Of a stretch of DNA of 64,000 nt, positions 7,222-14,096 are shown one piece after another. Origin of the DNA: SXOA01 sp046153945 (lineage in GTDB: Bacteria; Planctomycetota; Planctomycetia; Pirellulales; Pirellulaceae); the NCBI GenBank assembly GCA_046153945.1, contig JBJXFF010000025.1, positions 40,475 to 104,474 of the forward strand, read 5' to 3'. The position numbers and the translations under genes were made by a program. The notes beneath the pieces were generated by a model, which saw only the letters and a program-made list of their open reading frames with translations, was not told the origin of the DNA and did not search any database. Each line of letters opens with the position of its first letter. Positions within the stretch are counted from its first letter, which is position 1.

Positions 7222-7961
7222 GGTTCAAGGCTTGAGCGGATTTGGGACATTTCTGACGAGTTCAAAAGAGACGAGAGCTCAAGCGCCTTTGAAAACATCG
7301 AATTCATCCACGTACTCGATGCAGACAGTTTTTCGCCGCTAATTTGAAACGACTTCCACTCGTTGCACCTTGCTTCTTGCAGCAGCCAGGCAGTCAACTC
7401 ACGTTCTGCCCGCGTGCCACTCTGAGTCGCTTGCCGCGACATGGTTACATGGCCTTTTTTCCACAACGCCGTTTCAGCCGACAACAAAGCACGCGCAGAA
7501 TGTAGTGATGAGTTTCTGCACATTCCCTGTTCCCACACCTGAAGAAACTCGCCAATCGAATCGAATAATTTGCTCGATGCATAGAGCCAATCAAGAGGGT
7601 CTATCGCAAACGGTGGTGCCCACTCGGAGTGTACCGAATATTCAAAAGTCGCCGCTAGGTACGCTTGAACTGCTGCTACTTCACTCTTGTTCCATCGCGT
7701 CAAATCGGAACGCACGCACGCATCCAATAAATCTTGGACGGCAATGGTTCGCAGCAACGGCTCGGAATTTGTAAGCTGTTCCATCAGCGTTGGAATGGCA
7801 GCTCGCAATCGATCTGCATTTTCAGAAACCTGCATATCCGCAAACACAAGGCGACCGTCAGACAAGGCCGCGCTTGGTTCAGAGTTATCGCCACGCTTCA
7901 TGGCCTTTTGAAATGCTCGCCGGAGCGGCTGCATTGCGGTAGACAGCTGGTTGTTTTCCAT
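7218..7961 (-). CDS. soluble hypothetical protein (247 aa) of the island
   Basis: An unrecognised, mostly helical protein with no signal peptide or membrane helix. It contains several Leu/Ala-rich segments (e.g. LRAAIPTLMEQLTNSEPLLR around residue 52, which looks repeat-like) and a tryptophan-rich centre. Its stop overlaps the start of the 51-aa Y-type gene, so soluble and membrane proteins are made as a coupled pair. The position matches that of the soluble genes at 10512-11066 and 11460-12176, each of which also precedes a Y-type gene. No function can be assigned. Confidence 0.7.
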   Translation of the reverse strand: MENNQLSTAMQPLRRAFQKAMKRGDNSEPSAALSDGRLVFADMQVSENADRLRAAIPTLMEQLTNSEPLLRTIAVQDLLDACVRSDLTRWNKSEVAAVQAYLAATFEYSVHSEWAPPFAIDPLDWLYASSKLFDSIGEFLQVWEQGMCRNSSLHSARALLSAETALWKKGHVTMSRQATQSGTRAERELTAWLLQEARCNEWKSFQISGEKLSASSTWMNSMFSKALELSSLLNSSEMSQIRSSLEP

Positions 7962-7974
7962 CGGTATGGGAGTT

Positions 7975-8220
7975 CTAGGGATTCAGCACTTGCAGGACAA
8001 TCGCAACCAGCCAGAAGACCGACTCTCTCGCTCTCTTAAAAATCACTCCCACGCCAGCTACGACCAGAGCCACGGCAATGACCACGGCGACGGCTGGCAA
8101 CAAGCCACCGCCGTAGAGAGGCACCGTCACCCAAACGAAGCGAAGCAAGCCCAAGGCCGACGCAAAGCATGTCACGGAGGCCGCAAGACGCCAAAGTTCG
8201 AATTGCCACTTCGCTCTCAT
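7975..8220 (-). CDS. small membrane protein (81 aa)
   Basis: Starts MRAKWQFELWRLAASVTCFA and has two to three transmembrane segments (about residues 9-28, 33-54 and 63-79). The ATG at 8220 is preferred over the upstream GTG (8241) because GAGG lies a few bases before it, in exactly the same context (GAGGCTATG) as the next gene upstream. It ends 13 bases before the 247-aa gene. No family recognised. Confidence 0.65.
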   Translation of the reverse strand: MRAKWQFELWRLAASVTCFASALGLLRFVWVTVPLYGGGLLPAVAVVIAVALVVAGVGVIFKRARESVFWLVAIVLQVLNP

Positions 8221-8244
8221 AGCCTCGTCCCATCCGCACACGAC

Positions 8245-8580
8245 CTATGGGGCATAAAAAAGTGGAAAATCCTGTATCCAGATCCAGCATGCGACATAGG
8301 CGGCGACGGTAAATACGCCGATCAACGTGACTATTCCCACTTCAAAGACGGTCAGGCTGTTCTTCATGCTGCGAACGAGTTCCTGAGGCAGGAATTCCAG
8401 GGAAGCCTCGAACGCGGCCAGCAATAATGTTACGCAAGCGATAATCACAAATCCCCAAGCGGCTAAGCGCTGGGCCGCAAGACTCACACCTTTACGCCGC
8501 ATCCACGGAAAGCGGAACATCATCCAACCGGCGATACCCCATAGGGCGGCACCTGCTACTAATGCCCATGTCTTTTCCAT
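8245..8580 (-). CDS. three-helix membrane protein (111 aa)
   Basis: MEKTWALVAGAALWGIAGWM begins the first of about three transmembrane helices; the others are near residues 42-62 and 75-100. ATG 8580 has a GAGG just upstream; the TTG at 8598 would add six residues. It is followed 24 bases later by the 81-aa membrane gene, so the two and the 247-aa gene form one transcription unit. Function unknown. Confidence 0.65.
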   Translation of the reverse strand: MEKTWALVAGAALWGIAGWMMFRFPWMRRKGVSLAAQRLAAWGFVIIACVTLLLAAFEASLEFLPQELVRSMKNSLTVFEVGIVTLIGVFTVAAYVACWIWIQDFPLFYAP

Positions 8581-8680
8581 AGCCTCAATTCTACGCAACT
8601 GCCGCGGAAAAGAAGCAACCGTGTCCTAATGAGGGTTAATTGCCGTGTTTAATGCTGGTTATTGCTGAAGCCCCACGAAT

Positions 8681-8728
8681 GTCTCCCCTCTCACCGCTGC
8701 GGGGAGAGGGGCCGGGGGTGAGGGGTTG
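8681..8728. repeat. inverted repeat flanking the DUF559 gene (left)
   Basis: The tract CTCCCCTCTCACCGCTGCGG...GGGGGTGAGGGG is close to the reverse complement of the tract at 9150-9195. Together they bracket the endonuclease-like gene. Each is also partly self-complementary (CCCCTCT...AGAGGGG). A third, shorter relative occurs inside a coding region at about 41368-41411. Confidence 0.7.
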
Positions 8729-8742
8729 AAGGCGTGAGGCCC

Positions 8743-9129
8743 TCAATCAACTCCCAGCTTCCGCATTCGCTCTCTCACCCGCTCCTCAATGCCTAGGTAA
8801 ACCCGCTCCGGTTCGCGCAGCACGTCAAAACCGGAAATCCGCACCACCAGGTAGCCCTCCCTCGCCAGCGCTTCATCGCGAACCCCATCGCGCTCCTGGC
8901 CTTCCTCGGTGAAATGGTCCGCGCCGTCGACTTCCAGAATGAGTTTCAGTTCCACGCAGCAGAAGTCGGCCGTGTAGGGAGGGAGGGGATATTCGCGGCG
9001 AAACTTCTGGCGGCAGACTTGCCGGTTGCGAACCCATTGCCACACGGTCCGCGCGAATTCATTGGCTGTGGCGCGCTGGTTGCGCGCGAATTGGATGGCT
9101 TCCGGGTCTCGGGCGCGGCTGCGTTTCAT
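8743..9129 (-). CDS. DUF559 family endonuclease-like protein
   Basis: A 128-aa protein of the DUF559 group, related in fold to the very-short-patch-repair endonuclease. Supporting pattern: FARNQRATANEFARTVWQWV, then KFRREYPLPPYTADFCC, LILEVDGADHF and GYLVVRISGFDVL, matching the family's order (R-R-Q, P-Y-x-x-D-F, E-x-D-G-x-x-H, V-x-R). The acidic residues of YTADF and LEVDG are candidates for the nuclease metal site. ATG 9129 has an AGGGGG site; ATG 9147 lies inside the flanking repeat. The gene is bracketed by inverted repeats and sits within a broken transposase, so it probably arrived by transfer. Confidence 0.85.
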   Translation of the reverse strand: MKRSRARDPEAIQFARNQRATANEFARTVWQWVRNRQVCRQKFRREYPLPPYTADFCCVELKLILEVDGADHFTEEGQERDGVRDEALAREGYLVVRISGFDVLREPERVYLGIEERVRERMRKLGVD

Positions 9130-9149
9130 AAAGGCCCCCTGTTTCATGC

Positions 9150-9195
9150 AAGCCCCTCACCCCCAGCCCCTCTCCCCGCGGCGGGGAGAGGGGAG
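9150..9195. repeat. inverted repeat flanking the DUF559 gene (right)
   Basis: GCCCCTCACCCCCAGCCCCTCTCCCC and a following GGGGAGAGGGG mirror the left copy at 8681-8728. It forms the junction with the truncated REP-associated transposase: the transposase frame runs into this repeat and loses homology there. Confidence 0.7.
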
Positions 9196-9199
9196 CCGG

Positions 9200-9350
9200 A
9201 GAACTGGGGTGCGGAAAGATTCAAATTCCCGCAGACCTCGGCCAGGTAAGCATGGGCCTCTTTGAGCAGAGCCGCGTCCTTCAGAAAGGGTTGGCGATGT
9301 TTGGTCGAGTAAACGATGTGGAGATAGATTTGCGCGAGTGACTGAGGCAT
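9200..9350 (-). pseudogene. truncated REP-associated (IS200-like) tyrosine transposase
   Basis: The first roughly 45 residues (MPQSLAQIYLHIVYSTKHRQ, PFL, then HAYLAEVCGNLN) match the start of the planctomycete RAYT/TnpA_REP Y1 transposases. Homology stops before the HUH motif and catalytic tyrosine, where the flanking repeat of the DUF559 gene begins. The gene is therefore dead. A REP-like element lies immediately upstream at 9397-9505, the expected neighbour of such a transposase. Confidence 0.75.
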
Positions 9351-9396
9351 GAAAAGCTCCGGTCAGAAAAACGGCGGCACGACAGCCTCGCCATTT

Positions 9397-9505
9397 TAGG
9401 TTACCCCTTCGGGGTACAGCAATCACGTCTCTCACCGACCCAGGCTGCGCTCGCCCAGCCTCGCGAGCCTGGGCTTTGCTCGGTTACCCCTTCGGGGTGC
9501 AGCGG
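9397..9505. repeat. REP element next to RAYT remnant
   Basis: Two copies of GGTTACCCCTTCGGGGT (9399 and 9482) bracket a palindromic core (CCCAGGCTGCGCTCGCCCAG then GAGCCTGGGC, 9439-9473). The GTTACC/CTTCGGGG units form small stem-loops. Position beside a RAYT fragment supports a REP identity. It also interrupts a Y-type gene start at 9503-9550. Confidence 0.7.
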
Positions 9506-9550
9506 CGTTTTGGATTCACCCCACGGCAGACTCCGCAGGCTGTACTTCAT
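9503..9550 (-). pseudogene. Y-type gene interrupted by the REP element
   Basis: MKYSLRSLP is followed by WGESKTPL and then by sequence that belongs to the REP element (HPEGVTEQ). Its ATG overlaps the TGA of the 57-aa gene at 9547-9720, so it was part of the coupled chain before the insertion cut off its helix. Confidence 0.55.
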
Positions 9551-9720
9551 GGAGAGCTCTTCTGCCCCTCGTGCATCGGCTCAGTCCTCGTTTCTGGCGG
9601 CGGGCGATTGAGCCGTCTTCCGCGGCAGTCAGTTTGAATGGCGGGCAAGAAAAGAGCTGCAAGTACACCGGTAACGGCAACGGCGAAAGCAATGATAGCG
9701 ATTATCTTTCTCGGCCTCAT
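9547..9720 (-). CDS. single-helix membrane protein (57 aa)
   Basis: MRPRKIIAIIAFAVAVTGVL is a basic start and one hydrophobic helix (residues 5-25); the tail is Arg/Pro-rich and ends EGQKSSP. Both ends overlap neighbours by ATGA: its ATG with the TGA of the 31-residue Y-type frame, its TGA with the ATG of the interrupted Y-type gene. Shorter than usual gene-calling limits. The perfect chaining at both ends is the main support that it is translated. Confidence 0.6.
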   Translation of the reverse strand: MRPRKIIAIIAFAVAVTGVLAALFLPAIQTDCRGRRLNRPPPETRTEPMHEGQKSSP

Positions 9721-9812
9721 CCCGGTATTCTATCCCGCATCGTTGGCGTTGGCCAACTGATTGAAGGTAAGAGCGTGACCGCAATCATCAGACTTCGCAG
9801 GCTGTACTTCAT
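9717..9812 (-). CDS. Y-type micro-ORF (31 residues)
   Basis: MKYSLRSLMIAVTLLPSISW then PTPTMRDRIPG and stop. The Y-type start is intact but the helix is short and broken by prolines, suggesting decay or a frameshift. It overlaps the stop of the 174-aa F-type gene upstream and the start of the 57-aa gene downstream, each by ATGA. Confidence 0.5.
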   Translation of the reverse strand: MKYSLRSLMIAVTLLPSISWPTPTMRDRIPG

Positions 9813-10333
9813 GGCTTCCGCGTCATCCAGGGCCATTCGACTTTTTCAATTAGCTGAACGACAGCGCTTTCGATGATAAAGGCTTGCAGCGGGCTGCCGG
9901 CGTTTTCCGTTTCCTGGCGGAGGATACCCGACACCTTGACGGGCCGCCCGTAGGCCTTGAGGTGAAGAAAATTGCCGGGTTCCACGAAGACTTTGGCGTC
10001 ATTCATGAGGACGCATTCGCCGAGCCCTTTGTCGTAGCTCCCCCAGGCAATTCCCTCCACGGTCACCCGCTGGCCGACGGCATCCTGCCAGGCGAACGTC
10101 TGCTTGTCATGTTCGTAACCCTGCGGGGATGAAGCGGCCTTTTCCGTCGCTGAAGAGAACGATCCTTGACGAAACTCCAGATCGAGAGTCGGGACCGGAG
10201 TTCCATTGGGGGTGAGGCCAAAAGCAACGCTCGGAGCCAGTTCTGCGCTCAAACGCCGATGGTCCAGCCACCAGGCGGTAGCCACGGCCACGATGACGGT
10301 AATAAAGAACAGGTCGCGGATGGTGAATTTCAT
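9809..10333 (-). CDS. F-type membrane protein with extracytoplasmic domain (174 aa)
   Basis: Starts MKFTIRDLFFITVIVAVATA and WWLDHRR: basic start, one helix (about residues 5-24), and the DHR boundary shared with the 87-aa protein. The remaining 140 residues look like a small beta-rich domain (VGQRVTVEGIAWGSYDKG, CVLMNDAKVFVEPGNFLHL, YGRPVKVSGILR), resembling an OB-like barrel (inference). The frame is open further upstream, but the ATG at 10333 has the conserved start and overlaps the stop of the 61-aa Y-type gene. This is the best developed member of the F-type group. Confidence 0.8.
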   Translation of the reverse strand: MKFTIRDLFFITVIVAVATAWWLDHRRLSAELAPSVAFGLTPNGTPVPTLDLEFRQGSFSSATEKAASSPQGYEHDKQTFAWQDAVGQRVTVEGIAWGSYDKGLGECVLMNDAKVFVEPGNFLHLKAYGRPVKVSGILRQETENAGSPLQAFIIESAVVQLIEKVEWPWMTRKP

Positions 10334-10515
10334 GGGAACCAGCGTGATTTGCCAAACGAAGAAAACCACCGCAAGAAGCCGTAGCATCCCAGCCCAACCG
10401 AAACCAGCCAGGCCACATTCCAAAACCAGGGACTCCACCACAACCACACGATACCAGCCACAAGCGGCGGAAGCACAGCACCAATGATCATCAGGCTCCG
10501 CAGGCTGTACTTCAT
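10330..10515 (-). CDS. Y-type membrane protein (61 aa)
   Basis: MKYSLRSLMIIGAVLPPLVA opens two hydrophobic, tryptophan-rich helices (about 8-28 and 31-49) with a short basic tail (FGKSRWFP). The ATG at 10515 overlaps the stop of the soluble 184-aa gene; its stop overlaps the F-type gene at 9809-10333. This soluble/Y/F order is the clearest unit in the island. Confidence 0.75.
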   Translation of the reverse strand: MKYSLRSLMIIGAVLPPLVAGIVWLWWSPWFWNVAWLVSVGLGCYGFLRWFSSFGKSRWFP

Positions 10516-11066
10516 GGGGGATGTTTCGCTCCTCGAAACCGCGTAATCGCTGCATTGATGGTTTCCGGTTCGCGAGAGAAACTTCCCCAGAAACGAATGC
10601 ATTCAATGATCGCTTCGCGTTGCGAGGTCGTCAACAAACTTGGAAATTCACGAGCGGTATATGATTCATCGATCAATCGACCAATGAAATCCTGATGAAA
10701 TTCGCCTTTGAGCTCAGCGACGAGGAAAGCCGGAGTGTGAAAACGCATTCCCTTCGCATCGAGAAACGACGGTGCAGCATTGCATTGCCCCAAAAGATCC
10801 GCAGGAATTTTCTGCCAGTCTTGTTTTTCGTCAATGGCCCGAAGTCGCTTCAATTCTTCTGGCCCGGCGTAGTCATCAATCCCGTCCGATTCGCGTAGGC
10901 CCACGCCGTCTTCCAGTTCTACGCCAGCAAACGCGTCGCGAACCAAGTTGATCAGTTCATCGGCCCGATGACATTGAGAAAGCCTCGCTTCCGCTTCGAC
11001 AATCGTCGAACGGTCATACCCGTTCTCTCGCATTTTCTCAATGTCGGCGGCGGTGATTCTATCCAT
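10512..11066 (-). CDS. DUF6714-like soluble protein (184 aa)
   Basis: A cytoplasmic-looking protein: MDRITAADIEKMRENGYDRS, then RADELINLVRDAFAGVELED, a WQKIPADLL segment, FLDAKGMRFHTPAFLVAELK and TTSQREAIIECIRFWGSF. The 'F-D-G-M-R-F-x-x-P-A-F-L' and 'x-x-x-Q-x-x-A-I-x-x-x-x-x-F-W' features recall the DUF6714 family of small proteins of unknown function (from memory; not searched). ATG 11066 is preferred to TTG 11075. Its stop overlaps the start of the 61-aa Y-type gene. Immunity-like or sensor roles are possible but unproven. Confidence 0.65.
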   Translation of the reverse strand: MDRITAADIEKMRENGYDRSTIVEAEARLSQCHRADELINLVRDAFAGVELEDGVGLRESDGIDDYAGPEELKRLRAIDEKQDWQKIPADLLGQCNAAPSFLDAKGMRFHTPAFLVAELKGEFHQDFIGRLIDESYTAREFPSLLTTSQREAIIECIRFWGSFSREPETINAAITRFRGAKHPP

Positions 11067-11142
11067 AAGCAGCAAATCCTCTGGGTGGCCGGAACTCCTT
11101 GAATTCCCAACTCCAGGCGTCCAACATATACCAATCCACGCA

Positions 11143-11205
11143 TCACACCGATGCTAGGGCCACAATCAACGTCACGAGGAACAAGTCGCGGATTGTGAAT
11201 TTCAT
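11143..11205 (-). pseudogene. F-type gene stopped after 20 residues by TGA
   Basis: MKFTIRDLFLVTLIVALASV is followed by TGA. The same frame then stays open (CVDWYMLDAWSWEF...) until a TAG at 11059, which lies just inside the start of the DUF6714-like gene. A gene ending there by a short overlap would fit the style of the island, so the TGA is more likely a nonsense mutation in a longer F-type protein than a designed end. Its ATG overlaps the stop of the 63-aa Y-type gene. Confidence 0.55.
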
Positions 11206-11393
11206 GGGGTCGGGGATGATGGCTTTTGATGGGCCAAAACGGGCTCCAGAATTATATCAGGCTCGTCGTCGCCCCATTGCATTCGACGGAACGCAGTCAC
11301 GTTGTGCCAGCGGCACAAGGCAAACCATCCGCCGGCCAGAAGCGGTGGCAGCACCAGTACCACAATCATCAGACTTCGCAGGCTGTACTTCAT
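11202..11393 (-). CDS. Y-type membrane protein (63 aa)
   Basis: MKYSLRSLMIVVLVLPPLLA, one helix to about residue 28, then a hydrophilic tail (WHNVTAFRRMQWGDDEPD). ATG 11393 carries the conserved start; the open frame extends upstream without meaning. It follows the 238-aa gene after 66 bases and overlaps the F-type frame at 11143-11205, again giving soluble/Y/F order. Confidence 0.75.
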   Translation of the reverse strand: MKYSLRSLMIVVLVLPPLLAGGWFALCRWHNVTAFRRMQWGDDEPDIILEPVLAHQKPSSPTP

Positions 11394-11459
11394 GGCTGGC
11401 GTGGTTTGAGTGCTGGAGAGCATGGCGGGCGAAACGAATAGCAGGCAAATTATGCCCGC

Positions 11460-12176
11460 CTATCCCTTCTCCAGTATTGCATCAACGACCCAGCAACCTT
11501 TCACGTGCAGCCCTGCGCTGCGGCAGTGGTTGAGCACCTCTTGGCTGTTGCAACCCGCTGCTTCAAGGGAATCGGCCAAACTCGGATATTCATCATGGGC
11601 CGCGTTAGCATAGATGCGCTGGGCGATTCGCTGAACATGGGGCGTAGCCCAGGCTAGCTCGAAGCGTACTGGCCGAAATGGGTTGCCGAAAATGCAATGC
11701 ATGACCTGCACTTGCATCTTCGATTCGGCGAGCTTGGCTCGTTTCCATTCTGGTGTATCTGGCGGAGCGGCGAAGCATGCTGCCGCATCGGAGCAATTGC
11801 CGACGGACTGCAGGTCGCCATCAAGGACGTGATAGGCGGCTAGGCCGGCATCGGGGATCGCTCGCAAGAGAGGCGTAGCATATTTCCCGTCATCCGCTTC
11901 ATCAGCCATCACCTTCCAGGCGTTCAATGCAAGCGAATGTGCCTCGCGGAGTTCGTCCTCGGAAACCGGTTCGTCACTTGATCGTTCTTTGATCGCGATT
12001 GCCCTTCGTCCCCCTTCGTCGGTAAGCAGAGGCCAAATGCGCCTAATGCATGCGCACGCAAGCAAACCCTGTTTGCGCCAGACCGGCTGGTCGCGATATC
12101 GATAATGAATAAAGAAGGCAAGTTTTTCCGAATCGTCGGTCGATAGCCATTCTGCTTCAGTGACGTCGCTACTCAT
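11460..12176 (-). CDS. Gemmata-type paralogous family protein (238 aa)
   Basis: The start (TEAEWLSTDDSEKLAFFI, then QGLLACACIRRIWPLL) and the end (GNPFRPV..., YPSLADSLEAAGCNSQEVLN, HCR...HVKGCWVVDAILEKG) match a protein family that is greatly expanded in Gemmataceae genomes and has no assigned function. The N-terminal half is helical and rich in Ala and acidic residues; the C-terminal half has the PFRPV and GCWVVD signatures. No signal peptide. It is the first complete gene of the island's minus-strand chain and is preceded by a degenerate MRYSL frame. Confidence 0.75.
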   Translation of the reverse strand: MSSDVTEAEWLSTDDSEKLAFFIHYRYRDQPVWRKQGLLACACIRRIWPLLTDEGGRRAIAIKERSSDEPVSEDELREAHSLALNAWKVMADEADDGKYATPLLRAIPDAGLAAYHVLDGDLQSVGNCSDAAACFAAPPDTPEWKRAKLAESKMQVQVMHCIFGNPFRPVRFELAWATPHVQRIAQRIYANAAHDEYPSLADSLEAAGCNSQEVLNHCRSAGLHVKGCWVVDAILEKG

Positions 12177-12228
12177 TCCTGAATTCCTGCTTGGACTTAA
12201 TCTTCGGGCTAAACAGGCTGTACCTCAT
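12169..12228 (-). pseudogene. degenerate MRYSL start upstream of the 238-aa gene
   Basis: Encodes MRYSLFSPKIKSKQEFRNE and stops inside the start of the next gene. The DNA still shows the AGGCTGTACxTCAT signature. It is the outermost, most decayed trace of the Y-type start and marks the right border of the island. Confidence 0.4.
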
Positions 12229-12678
12229 TCGGGCATTGTAGCGGGAGCGCCGCGGAACACCAAAAAAATATTTCGGCACCCCCTTGGCTCTTGGACCTCA
12301 ATAGTGTACAATAGAACAAATACGGGCCGGCGGGAAACCGGTGAGTTCTTTGACAAGTTGATAGCAGAGATGTGTGGAGGGCGTGGAGACGGTGCGCGCG
12401 GAGGGAAGGAGCTGGAGGATTTGAGATTTGAGATTTGAGATTTGAGACGTGGGGGCCGCCTGAACGCGGGACTCCAGCGGGCGCGAATCAGGAAATCGGG
12501 TTTTGGATCAACGGTGAATCGCGTGAATCAGCGTAAGGTACCTATGTGCAATGACTTGCGATGATTCATGATCGCCGATACGCCGCGCGCAAGAGGCTTG
12601 AATCCGATGAATCGGCTGCCTCGTCTGGGGGGTGCAGGGGTGGCGGCCATTGCTCACCGCGTGGTCGCGGTGGCTAAG
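12229..12678. other. 450-base gap with simple repeats
   Basis: No supported gene. It contains a short tandem repeat, four units of TTTGAGA (about 12418-12447), low-complexity 'gaatc' rich sequence, and the second copy of a dispersed palindrome at 12642-12686. The promoter for the island's minus-strand chain should lie near 12230-12350, but no clear boxes were recognised. Confidence 0.5.
12418..12447. repeat. tandem heptamer TTTGAGA x4
   Basis: Four successive copies of a 7-base unit (GATTTGA register). Copy number of such tracts often varies between strains. No coding frame depends on it. Confidence 0.8.
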
Positions 12679-12686
12679 CTATCTGG
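12642..12686. repeat. dispersed palindromic repeat (copy 2)
   Basis: Nearly identical to 5089-5134: GCGGCCATTGCTCACCGCGT, then GG.CGCGG.GGCTAAGCTATCTGG. Here only the right half of the palindrome is present, and it runs into the last codons of the PQQ-propeller gene (stop at 12679). Confidence 0.7.
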
Positions 12687-13932
12687 TCTCCTCCAGCCGG
12701 TACAGGCAGGTCTTCGTCCGTAGAAATATCGCTTTCCCGCTCACTGCCGGGGAGGCCATGCAGCCTTCGTCGAGCTTGTTCATGGCGAGCTGCTGATACT
12801 CGCGGCCTGCTTTGAACACGAAGGTCTTGCCGTCCTGGTCGCTGATGTAGATTTTCCCCGCGGCATCAATGGGGGAAGCGGAGAAGCTGCCGCCGAGGCG
12901 TTTGGTCCAGATCGGCTCGCCCGTTTTGATGTCGAGGCAATTGGCCACGCCCCCGTCGGAGATCAAATAGAGGCAATCGTCGATGAGGAGGGGCGAAGGC
13001 TTGTTGGGGGCACCCGAGGCTTGCTGCCAGACGACGTGGGTATCGGTGATGATTCCGCTCCCGCCGAGCCGGGCTCCCAGCACTTGCGGCTTCATGTATC
13101 CCGTGTTGAGGAACATCATCCCCTTGCCGACGACCGGCCGCGAGGCATGGCTGAATCCGTCGTACCCCAGCCGCCAGAGTTCCCGGCCGCTTTCCGCGTC
13201 ATACCCGTAGGCGGCATTGGCACCGGTGGTGATGACCTGCGGCTTGCCGTCGACCTGGGCAATCACCGGGGTGGAAAATGCTTTGCGAGACTCCGGCTGG
13301 ACGGAGGTGAGATCGACCGACCGGGGCGTTCGCCACTTCGTCTCGCCATGGTCCGTGTTCAGGGCGACGGTGTACTGCGAGTCGGTTCCATCGAAGGTCA
13401 GGATGAGCAGCTTTCCCGACAACACCGGCGAAGAGCCGGGACCGACGCTGTGGCTCACACTCAAATCGGCCCGCCGCCAAACGATGCTCCCTGTTTGGGT
13501 GTTGATCGCCGCCGTTCCGTGCTTGCCGAAATGGACGTAGACCCTGCCGGCCTCGATGACGGGGGAGGGAGAGGCATGGCTGTTGAGGTCATGGATCGTC
13601 TCCGGCTTCTCGACCTCGAACACCTTGATCCGGTGCGTCACCTCGCCGCTTTCTTTGTTCAGGCAAAGGGCGTACAGCTCTTTGCCGTCGCTCGTTGCGG
13701 TCGTCAGCCAGATTTGGTCCCCCCAGATCACCGGAGTGCTCCAGCCGCGGCCCGCGATGGCTGTCTTCCAACGGATGTTTTTTTGCTCGCTCCACTCGCT
13801 CGGGAGGACTTTGGAATCGCTGTGTCCGTCCATGTTTGGGCCGCGGAAATCGGGCCAGTTGTCGCCGGCGAAGGCCGAGGAACCAAGCAGAAAGGTGAGC
13901 AGCGGGGTCAGCAGGAAATGAATTCGCGTCAT
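12679..13932 (-). CDS. exported PQQ-type beta-propeller protein (417 aa)
   Basis: A Sec signal peptide (MTRIHFLLTPLLTFLLGSSA, cleavage after SAFA) precedes the planctomycete hallmark NWPDFRGPNMDG. The rest is a string of propeller blades with motifs such as W.TPVIWGDQIWLTT, ELYALCLNKESGEV, AINTQTGSIVWRR, AYGYDAESGRELWR and NCLDIKTGEPIW. The fold is that of the BamB/quinoprotein dehydrogenase family, but no PQQ-dehydrogenase active site is evident; a periplasmic scaffold role is likely. ATG 13932 has GAGGA upstream; the frame is open 36 bases further. One of three such proteins in the window. Confidence 0.85.
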   Translation of the reverse strand: MTRIHFLLTPLLTFLLGSSAFAGDNWPDFRGPNMDGHSDSKVLPSEWSEQKNIRWKTAIAGRGWSTPVIWGDQIWLTTATSDGKELYALCLNKESGEVTHRIKVFEVEKPETIHDLNSHASPSPVIEAGRVYVHFGKHGTAAINTQTGSIVWRRADLSVSHSVGPGSSPVLSGKLLILTFDGTDSQYTVALNTDHGETKWRTPRSVDLTSVQPESRKAFSTPVIAQVDGKPQVITTGANAAYGYDAESGRELWRLGYDGFSHASRPVVGKGMMFLNTGYMKPQVLGARLGGSGIITDTHVVWQQASGAPNKPSPLLIDDCLYLISDGGVANCLDIKTGEPIWTKRLGGSFSASPIDAAGKIYISDQDGKTFVFKAGREYQQLAMNKLDEGCMASPAVSGKAIFLRTKTCLYRLEETR

Positions 13933-14096
13933 AGTTCCTCGGTATTTCTTATGCCAGTGTCTCGCCATTGTACTATCAACTGCCTACTGCATACTGCCTA
14001 CTCTACCTTCCGCCTCCCCCGCCCCTACGTCTCCCGCTCATCACTTCCTATAATTCATCCTCCCCAGCCCCAAGTCCCTAGCCCCCAGCCCCTGCC

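Noticed and set aside
6959..7228. 89-aa minus-strand frame MNHEVQPAEP
   Set aside because: Its start overlaps the conserved MKYSLRSLM DNA in the wrong frame. Only its last 39 residues could be meaningful, as a frameshifted tail of the 51-aa gene.
9809..10606. 265-aa version of the F-type protein
   Set aside because: The first 91 residues overlap the Y-type and DUF6714-like genes in other frames and lack any conserved character; the MKFTIRDLF start at 10333 is the coupled one.
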